Shown: in pieces, positions 1 to 11,100 of the stretch
Layout of the letters: the number at the start of each line of letters is the position of its first letter
Position numbering within the stretch: position 1 is the first letter of the stretch
Source: Clarkia xantiana subsp. parviflora
Lineage: Eukaryota; Streptophyta; Magnoliopsida; Myrtales; Onagraceae
Length of the DNA stretch: 64,000 bases
Direction of reading: 5' to 3'
NCBI GenBank assembly: GCA_036873135.1
Contig: JAPTYO010000008.1
Coordinates: 45,364,441 to 45,428,440 of the forward strand
Translations under genes and position numbers: made by a program
The notes under the pieces: model-generated
The model's database searches: none
What the model saw: the letters and a program-made list of their open reading frames with translations, nothing else
What the model was told of the DNA's origin: nothing

Positions 1-185
1 AGTACCATAGTAGGACCAAACACATTGATGTGAAATATTTTTATGCTAAATCTATGGTAGAAGACAATATAATCACTATGGAATACTTGTCCACTGATAA
101 TATGATTGCGGACCCATTAACTAAACCACTACGCAGGGAGATATTTGAAAAGCATGTAAAACTGCTTGGATTGCGTAGGGTTTAG
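1..185 (+). pseudogene. 3' end of a Ty1/copia polyprotein (RNase H C-terminus), cut by the window edge
   Basis: This is the last part of a copia pol gene whose body lies left of the window. It aligns base for base with 59483-59667, the RNase H end of copia element G, with a constant offset of 59482. The readable C-terminus contains ADPLTKPLRRE and ends in LGLRRV before a TAG at 183-185, the usual end of plant copia RNase H domains. An in-frame TAG-type break near the start suggests this copy is decayed. The sequence after the stop is the element's 3' LTR region, which is interrupted by elements A, C and E. Confidence 0.85.
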
Positions 186-963
186 AAATGGCATGTATCT
201 GTGATAGTATTTTGATATTAGAAAGTTACATTTTGTAAGCGAAAGAATTGCAACCGAGTTTATGATCAATCGACGTCATAATCTTTTGATTACATCAGAT
301 TTACAGTCTATAAACTAAGTCTTAGGACGCAATCCTCTGCCAAACTATGTCGAATGTGGTCTTACCTAGTCACACAGGTACGGTCGTCTTGTGGTGAATG
401 AGGCCTCCACTAAACAAGACTGGCTAAGAGTCAGGGGATAAACGTGATTAAGCGAGACGATTATCTAGTTTTGAAGTAACTCGACGTGATCTTCGTCTCG
501 CATATCGCCATGATGAACTTCGTTCGTCATTTAACCACATTTTGGGCCAGATGAGAATCTGTGATAGGTTGATTGACATATCACTTTCCTGTCAACCCAA
601 AAGGTTCAGGTATGCTATCAACGCGTGCTTTATACTACGCGTGCCACGTCCGACCACGGGGTCACAGCTTGGTTGTGCTAGGAAGGAATCCTCGTGATTC
701 TGGCGGGCGCAAACTTCTTCACCTCGAGCGTGTGATTGATCCCGGGAGCCTTATGAAGAGGCACCCGAAGTATCATCATGGACTCAGAACTCATACCTAA
801 GGTCAGGCTCAATGCTCGCTTCCCGGCGTACGAGCGTAGTGCTGAACAAAAAGGCCCAGTGACCACGTCTTGGAAACCTGTTGGGTTTGACTAAGGGTAT
901 GAGCGATGGGTATGGTCAAGTACACCTGTAATTCACCAATTCTTGTATTGACTAGGTGGCCAC
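186..963 (+). repeat. Copia LTR region, segment 1 of 4 (interrupted by element A)
   Basis: This segment is similar throughout to 59668-60462, the 3' LTR region of copia G. The LTR is carried on in 33488-34034, 45034-45252 and 55155-55333, giving about 1.7 kb when the three insertions are removed. The exact LTR start is unclear; it lies somewhere in the first 50 bases after the stop codon. The last five bases, gccac (959-963), are the left target duplication of element A. Small ORFs here have no support as genes. Confidence 0.8.
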
Positions 964-1662
964 TGTTGGATCACGTTGGAACTCCTGTACGTTCTTGACG
1001 GAAATCCGAACTCCTTCGCTCCAAGTAATCCTGCAAGAAAGGGATAGACCGGGCGGTGACCCATAATCCCTCTCCGATGCTTAAATGAGTATCTCGGTAT
1101 AGACTAGCAAACAAGTATGAGTCCGTGAATATGTAAAAACGTATCCATCTTGAGGTGACTCCTTCCTTTATATAGGGGAGGGGTCACCTCAGTTACCTGT
1201 TGAGATAACTGCCACGTTCCGTTTATATCGGCACGGCCAGTAGCCCAGGTTCCGTCTTTTCAGGCCACTTCCCCACTATGTTGATAGTGGGCGTATTTCT
1301 CGGCCTCGTTCTCTGGTGGAAAGTCCCGACGGATGTCGGGGACTCCAGAGTTATCTCCTTTGGTCACCGCTCGGGGCCCCTCGTCATCGGGACAGGGCCA
1401 GCTTCTCAGGGATTCGATATCGGAGCCTACTCAAAGGCATATCATCGGGGCCTACTTAAAGGCATATCATCGGGGCCTACTTAAAGGCATATCATCGGGG
1501 CCTATTTAAAGGCATATCATCGAGAGCTTTCAGCTCGTATGTCGGGACCGACCTTGTCAGGACCTCTCGTATTGGTCTTCTGAGCCTCTTTTGGGGCCCA
1601 GTGGGCCTACTTCGCCGTTTAATCGCCGTTAATGGGCCTGACGGCTATATCGAAACCCATCA
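964..1662 (-). repeat. 3' LTR of element A
   Basis: This 699-bp LTR matches 32783-33482. On the minus strand it begins TGATGGG and ends CCAACA. About four 25-bp units built on GGCATATCATCGGGGCCTAC lie at 1436-1525. The bases just inside (1663-1675, TTGGGGGCAAA on the minus strand) are the polypurine tract. The ORFs at 1278-1484 and 1601-1807 lie in or across LTR sequence and are not genes. Confidence 0.93.
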
Positions 1663-1676
1663 TTTGCCCCCAAGAC
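1663..1676 (-). other. Polypurine tract of element A
   Basis: On the minus strand this reads TCTTGGGGGCAAA directly before the LTR start TGATGG. It is the plus-strand primer site used in reverse transcription. The same motif occurs before the 3' LTRs of B and C. Confidence 0.8.
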
Positions 1677-1935
1677 CCGAGGGACTTAAAGTTCGTCATG
1701 TCTTCCAACTTCGGGCCTTTCGATATTCCGAGGATAACCACCGAATCCGAAAAGATTTCTCGATTACTCACCTATTGAATGCGATGAGTGATGAAGTGAC
1801 GGCTTGAGTGCCCGTGCCTGCTTTTCTGAAAAAGCGCTTTATAGCCGTTTTGTTCCTAGTGTTTCGACGATTCAGGTTGAGGCGCTTCATCTTCAACGGT
1901 CCAGATCGCAACGTCTCTTTGCCTATCCTCTCTCC

Positions 1936-1943
1936 TATAAAAA
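1936..1943 (+). promoter_or_regulatory. Candidate TATA box for the antisense ORF of element A
   Basis: TATAAAAA lies about 150 bases before the short first exon at 2090. An equivalent TATAAAA lies before the antisense ORF of B at about 17400 on the minus strand. The placement suggests the antisense ORF has its own promoter between polypurine tract and start codon. This is inferred from position only. Confidence 0.5.
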
Positions 1944-2089
1944 CCCAAATCTTGGCACCATTCAGTTCTTCTCTACCGTTTCATTCTCTGTGTTTTCAAA
2001 AGTTCAAGCTCTCCTTTCTGATCTCGGATCAGCACTCCGGCGACCAGGACCTCCGACCATCAAGCTCATCCTTTCCTCTCCTATTCGAC

Positions 2090-5015
2090 ATGTATGGTAA
2101 GATTTCCTCTCTCGATTCTGAATAAACTTGTTAGCATAGTTTTTCCTTTCATCTTTATCAACTTACCCAAACTTTTGCGGAAATCATCTGTGCCTTTTCT
2201 TGCCATGATTACTTTCCAGACGGTGAGTCCAGTTCCGGGGGGAGGAAACCCTTCAAGTTCGAGTATGCTTGTAATGAGATTTCGGACACCGCCTATGATG
2301 CAGCTCTCCGTGAGGGGTGCATTACTTCCACCTGGGAGCCTCGCTTCCCTTATCCTTGGCCTCGCGTCCCGGGTGACTCTGCAGTCACTCGTCCCCGGGA
2401 AGGGGAGGTATTTGTCTCCACCGGGCAAATATCGGCGGGGATCCGCTTCCCCTTCTGCGGTGACATGGTCGAGATGTGTAAATATTAAAAAACACATCCG
2501 ACTACTTTCTCCCCTCATGCCATCCGCGTGTGGAATGCCTTCCACGTGCTTTGCTTCCGCAAACAATGGCCGTATAGCCTCCGACTCTTCCAGACCTTCG
2601 ATGGGCAAAAGTGCAATGACGTCGGGGTCTGTGCCTTCTATCCACGGATGCCTAAGTGGAGCAAGGCGCAACTCTCTCGGTACAGCTGGAATGGTGACAC
2701 CTGGAAGGTTGCCAAGGGTCGGGGCCTGATCACTGATTCGGGGCCCGACAACAGCGGTTGGAAGAGGAGTTATTTCTTCATCCGAAACAGCTCTATTCCG
2801 TGGCACCGATGGGAGGTCGAAACGGACCCTGCCCCCGCTTTCCACACTTACTCCGAGGAGGATTTCCAGATTCTCCACTGCATCCAGCTTTATCGTTGGG
2901 GGGACTCTTTCGCTCCCCTCGACGCCAACTCCATCGGGGAGCGGGACTTGGTTCTGACCGGGATCCGGCTCCTTGATATCGTCTCCGGGGGTCAACTCTT
3001 CGACGGTCCTTCTAACCTCGTCCCTTGGTTAATATTCTAACTGTACTTTCGTTTTCATCCTTGCAGCTAAGAAGGTATCACTGCTGACCAATCTCATTCT
3101 TAAGCAGGCGGAGACTGATGCTGTCCCACGCCCCGCGAGGAAGAGGAAGTCTTCAAAGAGGGCGGCCTCCTCATCGGCACCTCCCACCTCAGAGCAAATC
3201 AAGCGAGCTCGGGTGGAGAAGATGGAGCAAATCTTCAACACCAAAACTCCCGAGGAAGGTAAACAACTCCGTTCAGCAATTTGATTATACAGGAGGCGTA
3301 TTCCCGATGAATTAATCCCCTCCGATAAGGGAGCTCGGACTGAAGGGATCAAACGCATCCTACAAGGGTAAACTCCCCGCATTCTCAAAGCGGGTTACTA
3401 CAATTATTACGGGAAGGACCAGTACCTTTCCCGTCGCGTCATCTGGTGTAAGGATCCTGATCAGCTTCCTGACTTTATTTCTGAAGCTTCTCGTCCTCCA
3501 GCTGCAGGTCAATCGGGAGCTGGAGCTTCGACGGAGGTGCCTCCCTCCGACGCCTAGGTCGGAGAGTCTCTCCTTTCTCTTCCAGCCCCAGGAGGATCGG
3601 GGACTGAAGACGCCCCGACGGACAGTCAGTTCCGTCGGGTGCTTGACTTGGACGTCTCTCACTCCTCTGAGGAGGCGGGCGGGGGCCAGCCCCTGATTCG
3701 TCGTCGGGGGGTGAGGCCGACCCCGCCGGAGCCGACTCCCGTAGGGCCGCCTCCGTCTTCTCCGGCACAGCAGCTTTCGCCGGTCTTGAGCCTGACACCC
3801 AAGTGGACAGCGGGTTCACATGGCGGCTCGGAGGCCCGCACCTCCGCTACTCCAGGGGTCGTTCCCCCTCTCCCCTTGGACGGAAACTTCTACCAACTTT
3901 ACTCTCTCGACCAGGCGGCGGCTCCTTGGACTCCGATCGAGTCGTTGCGGGGGGTCCCGCTGCGTCGGGATGATGTGTCCTCGGAACTGGGTCTGCACCT
4001 GCTGGCAGGCTCAGTTCCCCCATCTATGAAGCTTCCGCTCTCTTTGGCCCCAGAGGACATCCACGGGGACCTTCGCAATATGGTCGTTCTTTGGGTGGAG
4101 GTGAATCTTCCTGTTTTCACACTTAGTATATAATGTAAAATACTCTCATGTACTAACCTCCCTTCTTTTCTACAGGAAATGGCGGACCAGCACCGCTGCT
4201 TCGGGTATATTCTGGCCTTGGAGGAGGCCCTAAAGGAGGAGCGGGCCAAGGCGGCCCCTGAGGTCTTGGCCAAACTCGAGGAGGATCTGGCTGCCTCCGA
4301 GTCGTCAAAGGGGAAGTTGGTTTAGGAGCAGGACCTCCTCAACTAGAAGACTCGGGACCTCTTGACGCAGGTCCACGATTTCGAGAGGTTGCTGAAGCAG
4401 GAGCGCCAAAGGCTCCAGGAAGAGCAGCAGGGGCGCGCAGAGGATCGGGACAGGCATGTCCTCGAGAAGAAGGCTCTCGAGGATGCCCAGGCGGGGCTGG
4501 AGGCTGAGAAAGTCCTCCTCGCCAACCGGTCCCGACAGCTGGAATGGGAGGTTGCTGAGTGTCCTGCCAAGCTGGCTGAAGCTGAAGCCAAAGGTCGGGA
4601 GGATTATCGGGGCTTCGAAGCTTTTCAACCGGACGCGGTGAAGTTTTGTACGGCGGAGGTGGAAAACACCCTGCTTAATGATGTTGAAGAGCTCCATTTG
4701 AAGTATGGTGGTGCCATTGACTTCACCATGTCCCGGACTCTCGCCCCCTTCGCGGAGAGGTATTTCAGTCATTCAGAGGAGAGTGACGGGGGCAACACCC
4801 CCGAGGGGACTGTGGGTGCTGAAGGCATGGTGGAGCCTCCAAGTGCAGACATCCCGACGACAGAGCCCCCGATGATCGACCCTCCCGCGGCTAATCCTTC
4901 AGAGTCTGATCCTCCCGCCACCGATCTTCCAGAATCCGACCCTCCGGTCGCGGAGCTTTCTGCCACAGATCTCGTGGACCCTGCTCCCCTCGACGCTGCC
5001 AAGGATCGAGCTTGA
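2090..5015 (+). pseudogene. Antisense multi-exon ORF of element A (putative gypsy-type transposon protein family), broken
   Basis: The ORF runs opposite to gag-pol of element A and converges on it. Suggested exons are 2090-2096 (ATGTATG, donor GTAAG), 2220 to about 3028, about 3067-4100 (donor GTGAAT) and 4176-5015. Exon 2 encodes a conserved region with REGCITSTWEPRFPYPWPR, YPRMPKWSK and RLLDIVSGG. Exon 3 is proline and serine rich. Exon 4 is a long coiled coil followed by an acidic, proline-rich tail. The closest family I know is the plant 'putative gypsy type transposon' group (Transposase_28-like). Breaks include TAA at 2486-2488, a stop after the SAI motif in exon 3, a TAG in the middle of exon 3, two stops early in exon 4 (near 4323 and 4342), and a degraded second donor. 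Function is unknown; it may be a regulator or accessory factor of the element. Confidence 0.75.
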
Positions 5016-5099
5016 TTGCTTTATTTTTCGAATCCTTGTAATTTCCTTCTTTGTTGCGAACCTCCCAGATCTTTCTAATATCAATCTTTTTTGGTTCCG

Positions 5100-5912
5100 A
5101 TCATTATTTGCACCACTTAAGGTGAATTAACTACGCCACCTAAGGCAATTCGGCCATATCATTTAGGAGTAATTTCGACGCGTCACTTAAGACATTTTAC
5201 CCACACCACTTAAGGCGATTTAATCGTGCCCCTTAAGGCAACTTTTCCGCACCACTAAAGGCGATTTAATCGTGCCCCTTAAGGCAACTTTTCCACACCA
5301 CTTAAGGCGATTTAATCGTGCCACTTAAGGCAACTTTTCCACACCACTTAAGGCGATTTAATCGTGCCATTTGACGCGGAACCACGCCACTTAAGGCGAT
5401 TTAATTGTGTGCCACTTAAGGCAACTTATCTACACCACTTAAGGCGATTTAATCGTGCCATTAAGGCGGAACCACACCACTTAAGGCGATTTAATTGTGC
5501 CACTTAAGGCAACTTATCTACACCACTTAAGGAGATTTAATCATGCCATTTAAGGCAACTTATCTACACCACTTAAGGCAATTTAATCGTGCCATTTAAG
5601 GCGGAACCACACCACTTAAGGCGATTTAATTGTGCCACTTAAGGCAACTTATCTACACCACTTAAGGCGATTTAATCGTGCCATTTAAGGCAACTTATCT
5701 ACACCACTTAAGGCTATTTAATCGGAAGCAACCTCTTTATTCATTGATGGCTCAACACGATAAATAACTTGCACCACTGAAGGTGACTTAATAAACAACT
5801 TGCACCACTGAAGGCGACTTAATAGATAACTTGCACCACTGAAGGCGACTTAATAGATAACTTGCACCACTGAAGGCGACTTAATAGATAACTTGCACCA
5901 CTGAAGGCGACT
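5100..5912. repeat. Tandem array between the antisense ORF and pol of element A
   Basis: About 30 units of roughly 25-28 bases are built on CACCACTTAAGGCGATTTAA. Most contain the palindrome CTTAAG. The array fills the gap between the 3' end of the antisense ORF (5015) and the 3' end of integrase (5918). The right part shifts to a variant, TTGCACCACTGAAGGCGACT. Related arrays lie in the same place in B and C. No ORF of note is present. Confidence 0.9.
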
Positions 5913-5917
5913 TAATA

Positions 5918-7450
5918 TCAAACATGAAATTTCTTCAAGTGCTCGCCACTAAAAGAATGCTTCAACACATTGCCATCGAGGTCTTCCAACTTATACGCAT
6001 TTTGAGCTGGCATCCCCACGACCTTATAGGGACCTTCCCATTTTGGTGACATCTTGTTGATCCGATCTAAAAGGGTAAATTCGTTCCGACGCCACCCCAG
6101 TTCCCCGAAAAAGAACTGTCGAGACTTGACTCGTCGATTATAATATCGGGCCGTTGCCTAGCGCATCCGAGCCTGGACCTCCTCGGCACTCCGCCTCTTC
6201 TCTTCGACCAAGTCCAAGTCCAGACGCCTCATTTCATCATTCGACAGAGGTTCATAATACCTCGTCCGATGGGATGCCACAGCTATTTCGACGGGAGCAA
6301 CTGCCTCCGTGCCATAGACGAGGCCAAACGGAGTCTCCCCGGTCGATCTTTTGGGTGTTGTTCTAACAGCCCAAAGTACATTTTCCAGCTCGTCCAGCCA
6401 TTTTACCTTCAAGGCGTGGACCCTCTTCTTCAGGCCATCCATCACGATCTTGTTGGCTGACTCCACTTGTCCATTGGTTTGAGCATGACTGACAGACGCT
6501 GTCCGATTCTCAATTTTCAGTTCCTCCAAGTACTCCTTCCACTGGGCCCCGTTGAACGGAGGGCCATTATCGCTGATCACCACCTTGGGGATCCCGTATC
6601 GGGATATGATATGGGTCTGGAGGAATTTGAGGATGTGGTTCCCCGTTGTCCTGGCCAATGCCTTGGCTTCTATCCATTTCGAAAAATAATCAATAGCCAC
6701 AACTAAGTATCGACACTAACATTTTGCAACTGGAAGGGGTCCCGCCAAGTCGATTCCCCATTGCGAGAAGGGCCAAGCACTCTTGATGGACGTCAGATCG
6801 GCAGCTGGAGCCACGATGTTCGGGGCGTACTTCTGGCAAGCGTCACAGGATCGGACTAGCATCGTTGCCTCTTTGTTCATCGAGGTCCAGTAATAGCCCA
6901 AGTTCAACACTTTCCTCACGATGGATCGGGCACCTTCATGAAAGGCCAAATATCCTTCGTGCACCTCCCTAAGGATCCGACCGGTGTCGGGCTCGGCCAC
7001 ACATTTCAGGTAAGGAGTTAAATACCCCTTTTTGTACAGCTGATTGTCCACCATCACATAGTTGGGCGCGATTCGGTGTATCTTGCCGGCTACTACTTCA
7101 TCATCGGGGATTGCCCCCGTAGTCAGATACGCGACTAAAGGGGTCATCTAAGTGGGCTCCTCCGATCCGATGTCGATGGCACACACCTCCGATTGATTGG
7201 TGGTTGACAGGCTCACCTTCTCCAAGAAATGCACCTTCCGGCTTTCATCAAGGGGTGCCCCCAAGGCGAACATGCTCAAGGGATTTGCTTGCGCATTATC
7301 CTCCCTCGGGATCGCCTCAATATCGAAGCTCTTGAAACTCTCCTTCAAGGTTCGCACCTCGCGAAGATACTTTTTCATCATCGGGCTCTTTGCTTCGTAT
7401 CGCCCTTGGACTTGGTTCACGATCAAACTAGCATCGCACTTTACCTTTAA
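5918..7450 (-). pseudogene. Element A pol, 3' part: end of second RNase H plus integrase
   Basis: This is the downstream half of A's pol, separated from the upstream half by insertion of B. Reading right to left it gives the end of the archaeal-type RNase H (DASLIVNQVQ, then NAQANPLSMF, where the usual ADAL has become ANPL). The integrase zinc-binding region follows (HEGYLAFHEG and CDACQKYAP). The core has acidic residues in WGIDLAGP, SDNGPPF and NGQVESAN. The C-terminus ends HLKKFHV with no chromodomain. Stops interrupt it near 7148, 6713 and 6155. It would cut target DNA and join the cDNA copy. The catalytic triad is present, but the chain is broken into three frames. Confidence 0.9.
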
Positions 7451-7455
7451 GTGAC

Positions 7456-8127
7456 TGATGGGTTCGATTACAGCCGTCAGGCCCTTTAACGGGGAGGAAA
7501 CGGTAAACAGGCCCACCAGGCCCAAAGTGAAGGTCAAGATGACCTAGGAGAAGGGTCCCGACGAAGGGAGTCCCGATGAGACAAGGTCCCGACAGAGTCG
7601 GTCCCGACAGCTGAGCTAGAAGCTCCCGATGAGAAGCCTTTAAGTAGGCCCCGATGATGAATCCCTGAGAATGATTGGCCCTGTCACGATGACGAGGGGC
7701 CCCGAGCGGTGACACAACGAGACAACTCTGGAGTCCCCGACGGGAGTCGGGACTCGTTATCAGAGGATAAGGCCAAGATATGCGGGGCGTGGCCGAGATA
7801 CGCGGAACGTGGTTAAGATACACGGAGCGTGGCCGAGATACGCGGGGCATGGCTGAGATACACGAGATCACGTCCGAGATATGCGGGATACGGGCTAACC
7901 ACCCCCAACGGTTCGCCAGGTACCTGAGGCATCTCTTTGCCTATAAAAGGGCAGGAGATCACCTTAGAAGACTTACATTGAATTCAATATACTTTGAGAT
8001 TACTGCTTGCCAGTCATACGAGATACTCATTTAAGCATCGGAGAGGGATTCTGGGTCACCGCCCAGTCTATCCCCTCTTGCAGGATTGCCGTCAAAGTCC
8101 GTACCGGAGTTCCACCGTGATCCAACA
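7456..8127 (+). repeat. 5' LTR of element B
   Basis: This 672-bp LTR pairs with 27979-28674. About five copies of a 20-bp unit (GAGATACGCGGGGCGTGGCC type) lie at 7772-7875, just upstream of the TATA box, and may act as an enhancer-like block. It lacks a segment of about 24 bases near the 3' end (GCGTGGAGCAAAGGAGCTAG) that is present in its partner LTR and in both LTRs of C. The deletion lies between two short AGGATTG repeats. Confidence 0.93.
7942..7949 (+). promoter_or_regulatory. TATA box in the 5' LTR of element B
   Basis: TATAAAAG within GCCTATAAAAGGGCAGG lies about 180 bases before the LTR end and just downstream of the 20-bp repeats. An equivalent site occurs in the C LTR. It probably drives the genomic RNA of B. 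Confidence 0.7.
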
Positions 8128-8146
8128 TTGGTGCCGTCTGTGGGAA
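8128..8146 (+). other. Primer-binding site of element B
   Basis: TTGGTGCCGTCTGTGGGAA follows the LTR directly. Elements A, C, D and E have TTGGCGCC here, so B carries a C-to-T change in the core. The tRNA that would pair cannot be fixed from this sequence alone. Confidence 0.8.
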
Positions 8147-8163
8147 GCAAACAAAAAGCTGAT

Positions 8164-11100
8164 ATGCCTTCTACTCGATCAATGACGGCTGGCAAGCACA
8201 AAAGACAGGGACAATCCGGTGGTTCCCGTCACCCCGCTGCAACGAATCTGGATTCAGTACCGGAACAGGAGGAAAACCAGAACCATCCCCCGGCTGAGCT
8301 CTCCCAGACAGGGGGGCACAATGGAGATCCCGAAGATGTTGCTCCTCAGCACCAGGGCAACAGGGGGCAGGAGGCCCCCCCAGCTGCAGACTTGACAAGG
8401 GCCGTGGCGGAAGCCATGCCCATGTTTCTGGCAGCCGTAGAGGCTCTCTTGGATCGGAGAGAGGTTGCAAGGAGGCAGGAGGAGATGCCCCCGTTGGAGG
8501 AAGTGGCCCCGCCAACAGAGGGTCGGAACGCACAGGAAGCCCCGCCCCGAGGCCAGGACGGGAGTAGGGCAACCGGTCAGCCGGAGAGGTTCGTGGTTGA
8601 TGGGCCAGGACCAGTACAGCACAGGACCATTCCTCTGAATGGTCCCATCACTCCCGACCAGGTGGTAAAGATCGTGAACATCTGTATGGGAGAACAGAAG
8701 CCATTGGTGTCGGAGCTAAGGGATCGATCCACTCATCCCTTCGTCCCCCAACTCATCGACACCCTAGCCCCGCCTGGGCTAGGCATCCCCACGATCAAGG
8801 AGTACGATGGTGAAGGAGATCCAGTTCGCCATGTCCAGAAACACCTCATGGCGTGTCTGGGAAGAGCCCCGAGCGAGGACATAGTGTGTACGCTGTTCCC
8901 GAACACACTGGGAGAAAGAGCCCTGACCTGGTTCTTTAGTCTGCCCCCAGGCTGCATCACTTGCTGGGCAGACATGCACGACCGATTCATTCAGCAGTAC
9001 CAGGGTCGGAGGCGTTTATTGAAGAGCGTGAGGTCCCTGACCCAGGTGGTGCAAAGGCCCGACGAATCGCTGGCTCACTATTACCAGCGGTACACAGCCA
9101 GCGTAGCAGAGATAGACGAGGAAATCTCAGAGGGCGAAACCATCCGCACCTTTATTCGGAAACTGACAGCCCCCTATGGCTCCAACCTGATGCACAGCGT
9201 GGCTGAGAAAGCTGTGTGGAATATGGAGGCACTACAAAAAAGGGTGAAACGGCAAATCGATGTCCAGGAATCGAAGATAGCCCCAGGAGAATTGGAGCCC
9301 CCAAAGTCGAACAAAGGAAAGCCGTCGGTTAAGCCCTTCGACGATCGTAAGTCAAAGGGCAAACCTGAGAGTAGTCGAAACCGAGGCCGACTTGATCGAA
9401 GGGACGATAGGCGTTCTTCAAGGAAGGATAAGCGGGAGGCTGATCTCGACATCCCTCTCAACTGCTCCATGGCGGAAGTGCTGACAGTCATGGAACGACA
9501 AGGTATCTCCAGGTACCCCCCAAAGAAAGATGGAGAATTCTTGGGATCACGCACGGATCGCTACTGCCGATTTCACCGCGCGAACGGTCACGACACCAAC
9601 CACTGTCGAGAACTGAAGAAAGAGATCGAAAAGCTGATCCAGAAGGGGAAGCTCAAAGAATTTGTCGGGGATAAGCTGTGTCTATCTCGCTCTCGGTCGC
9701 GATCGCGGTCCCGTTCCCGATCACGCGATCGGTCCCCAAAGAAGAAGAGAACCGATCCAGAGTCATCCGGTGCTCGCAAGGAGAGACGGGGCACTATCAA
9801 TGTGATCCACGGAGGATTTGCTGCTGGAGGTGATACCTCATCCGCCCGAGAAGTCTATGCCTCTAGAATCCCTACGGCGGTGGTGCTGGGTAAGAGGTCC
9901 CGATCCTGGACCTTGAAAGAAGAGATGGTAATCTCCTTTTCGTCGGAAGACCTCATAGGCGTAGAGACTCCGCACGATGATGCCTTGGTGGTAACCTTGG
10001 ATGTAGATGGGTTCGAAATGAAGAGAATCCTAATCGACGGGGGGAGCTCCTCCGACATCCTATTCATGGACGCGCTGGAGGCTATAGGGAAGACGAAGAA
10101 AGATCTGAAGGAGGCAAACTTCCCGATGGTCGGGTTCTCTGGCTCAACCTCCTATCCGCTAGGAGTAATCACCTTACTAGTGGAGTTTGGTAGTGGGTGG
10201 ATATCAGAAAGAAGGAACGTGGAGTTTGTTGTGGTAGATTCAGCGGGGACCTACAATGCGATTATCGGGAGGACCACTATTAATCCCCTGATGGCGGTCG
10301 CCTCGACAGTGCACCAGAAGATGAAGTTCCCGACCGACCACGGAGTCGGGGAGGTTAAGGGTGACCAGGTGGCTTCTCGAAAATGTTACGTTAATGCCAC
10401 CCGGAGGAGGAGGCGAGAAGCCATGACTGTCCTCCAGACCGACACAGATCCGAGGGAGGAGTTTGGGCGTCCCGCCCCCGTAGAAGATCTGAAAGAAGTC
10501 GAGATCGACGGACCCCAGAGGAAGGTGAAAAGCGGGTCTGCTCTGACCGAGGAGAAAGCCCAAAAATTGGTGGAGTTGTTGAAGGATTTCAAGGAGCTAT
10601 TTGCCTGGTCCCCGAGCGATATGCCAGGAATCAGCCCCGATGTAATCGTACACGAGCTGAAGATAGACCCCGCGATCAAGCCTATCACGCAGAAAAGGCG
10701 TCTGATGGGCACGGACAAGAAGATCGCGATCCAGCAGGAGGTGGGCAGGTTGCTCGATGCTGGGTTCATTAAGGAGCTCCGATTCCAGACTTGGGTTGCT
10801 AATCCAGTGCTGGTGAAGAAGACTAACGGGAAATGGCGAATGTGTGTGGACTTCCGCGACTTAAACAAGGCTTGCCCAAAGGAATGTTATCCACTCCCGA
10901 GAATCGACCAGTTGGTGGATGCCACGTCGGGACATGAGCTGTTGAGTTTCATGGATGCGTATTCAGGCTACAACCAGATCAAGATGGCCAAGGAAGACGC
11001 TCCCCATACAGCATTCTACACGGACAGTGACATCTATCACTACGATGTCATGCCTTTCGGGTTGATCAATGCTGGGGCCACCTACCAACGGATGGTGAAC

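Noticed and set aside
573..866. Small ORFs at the left end as host genes
   Set aside because: They lie within copia LTR sequence that is repeated at 60000-60450 with the frames broken.
2090..5015. The extra ORF as an envelope gene
   Set aside because: It lies on the opposite strand, has introns and a coiled-coil tail, and shows no signal peptide or membrane anchor.
9588..9800. Minus-strand arginine- and aspartate-rich ORF (DRERDRDRERDR)
   Set aside because: It is the shadow of the arginine-serine codons of Gag on the opposite strand.
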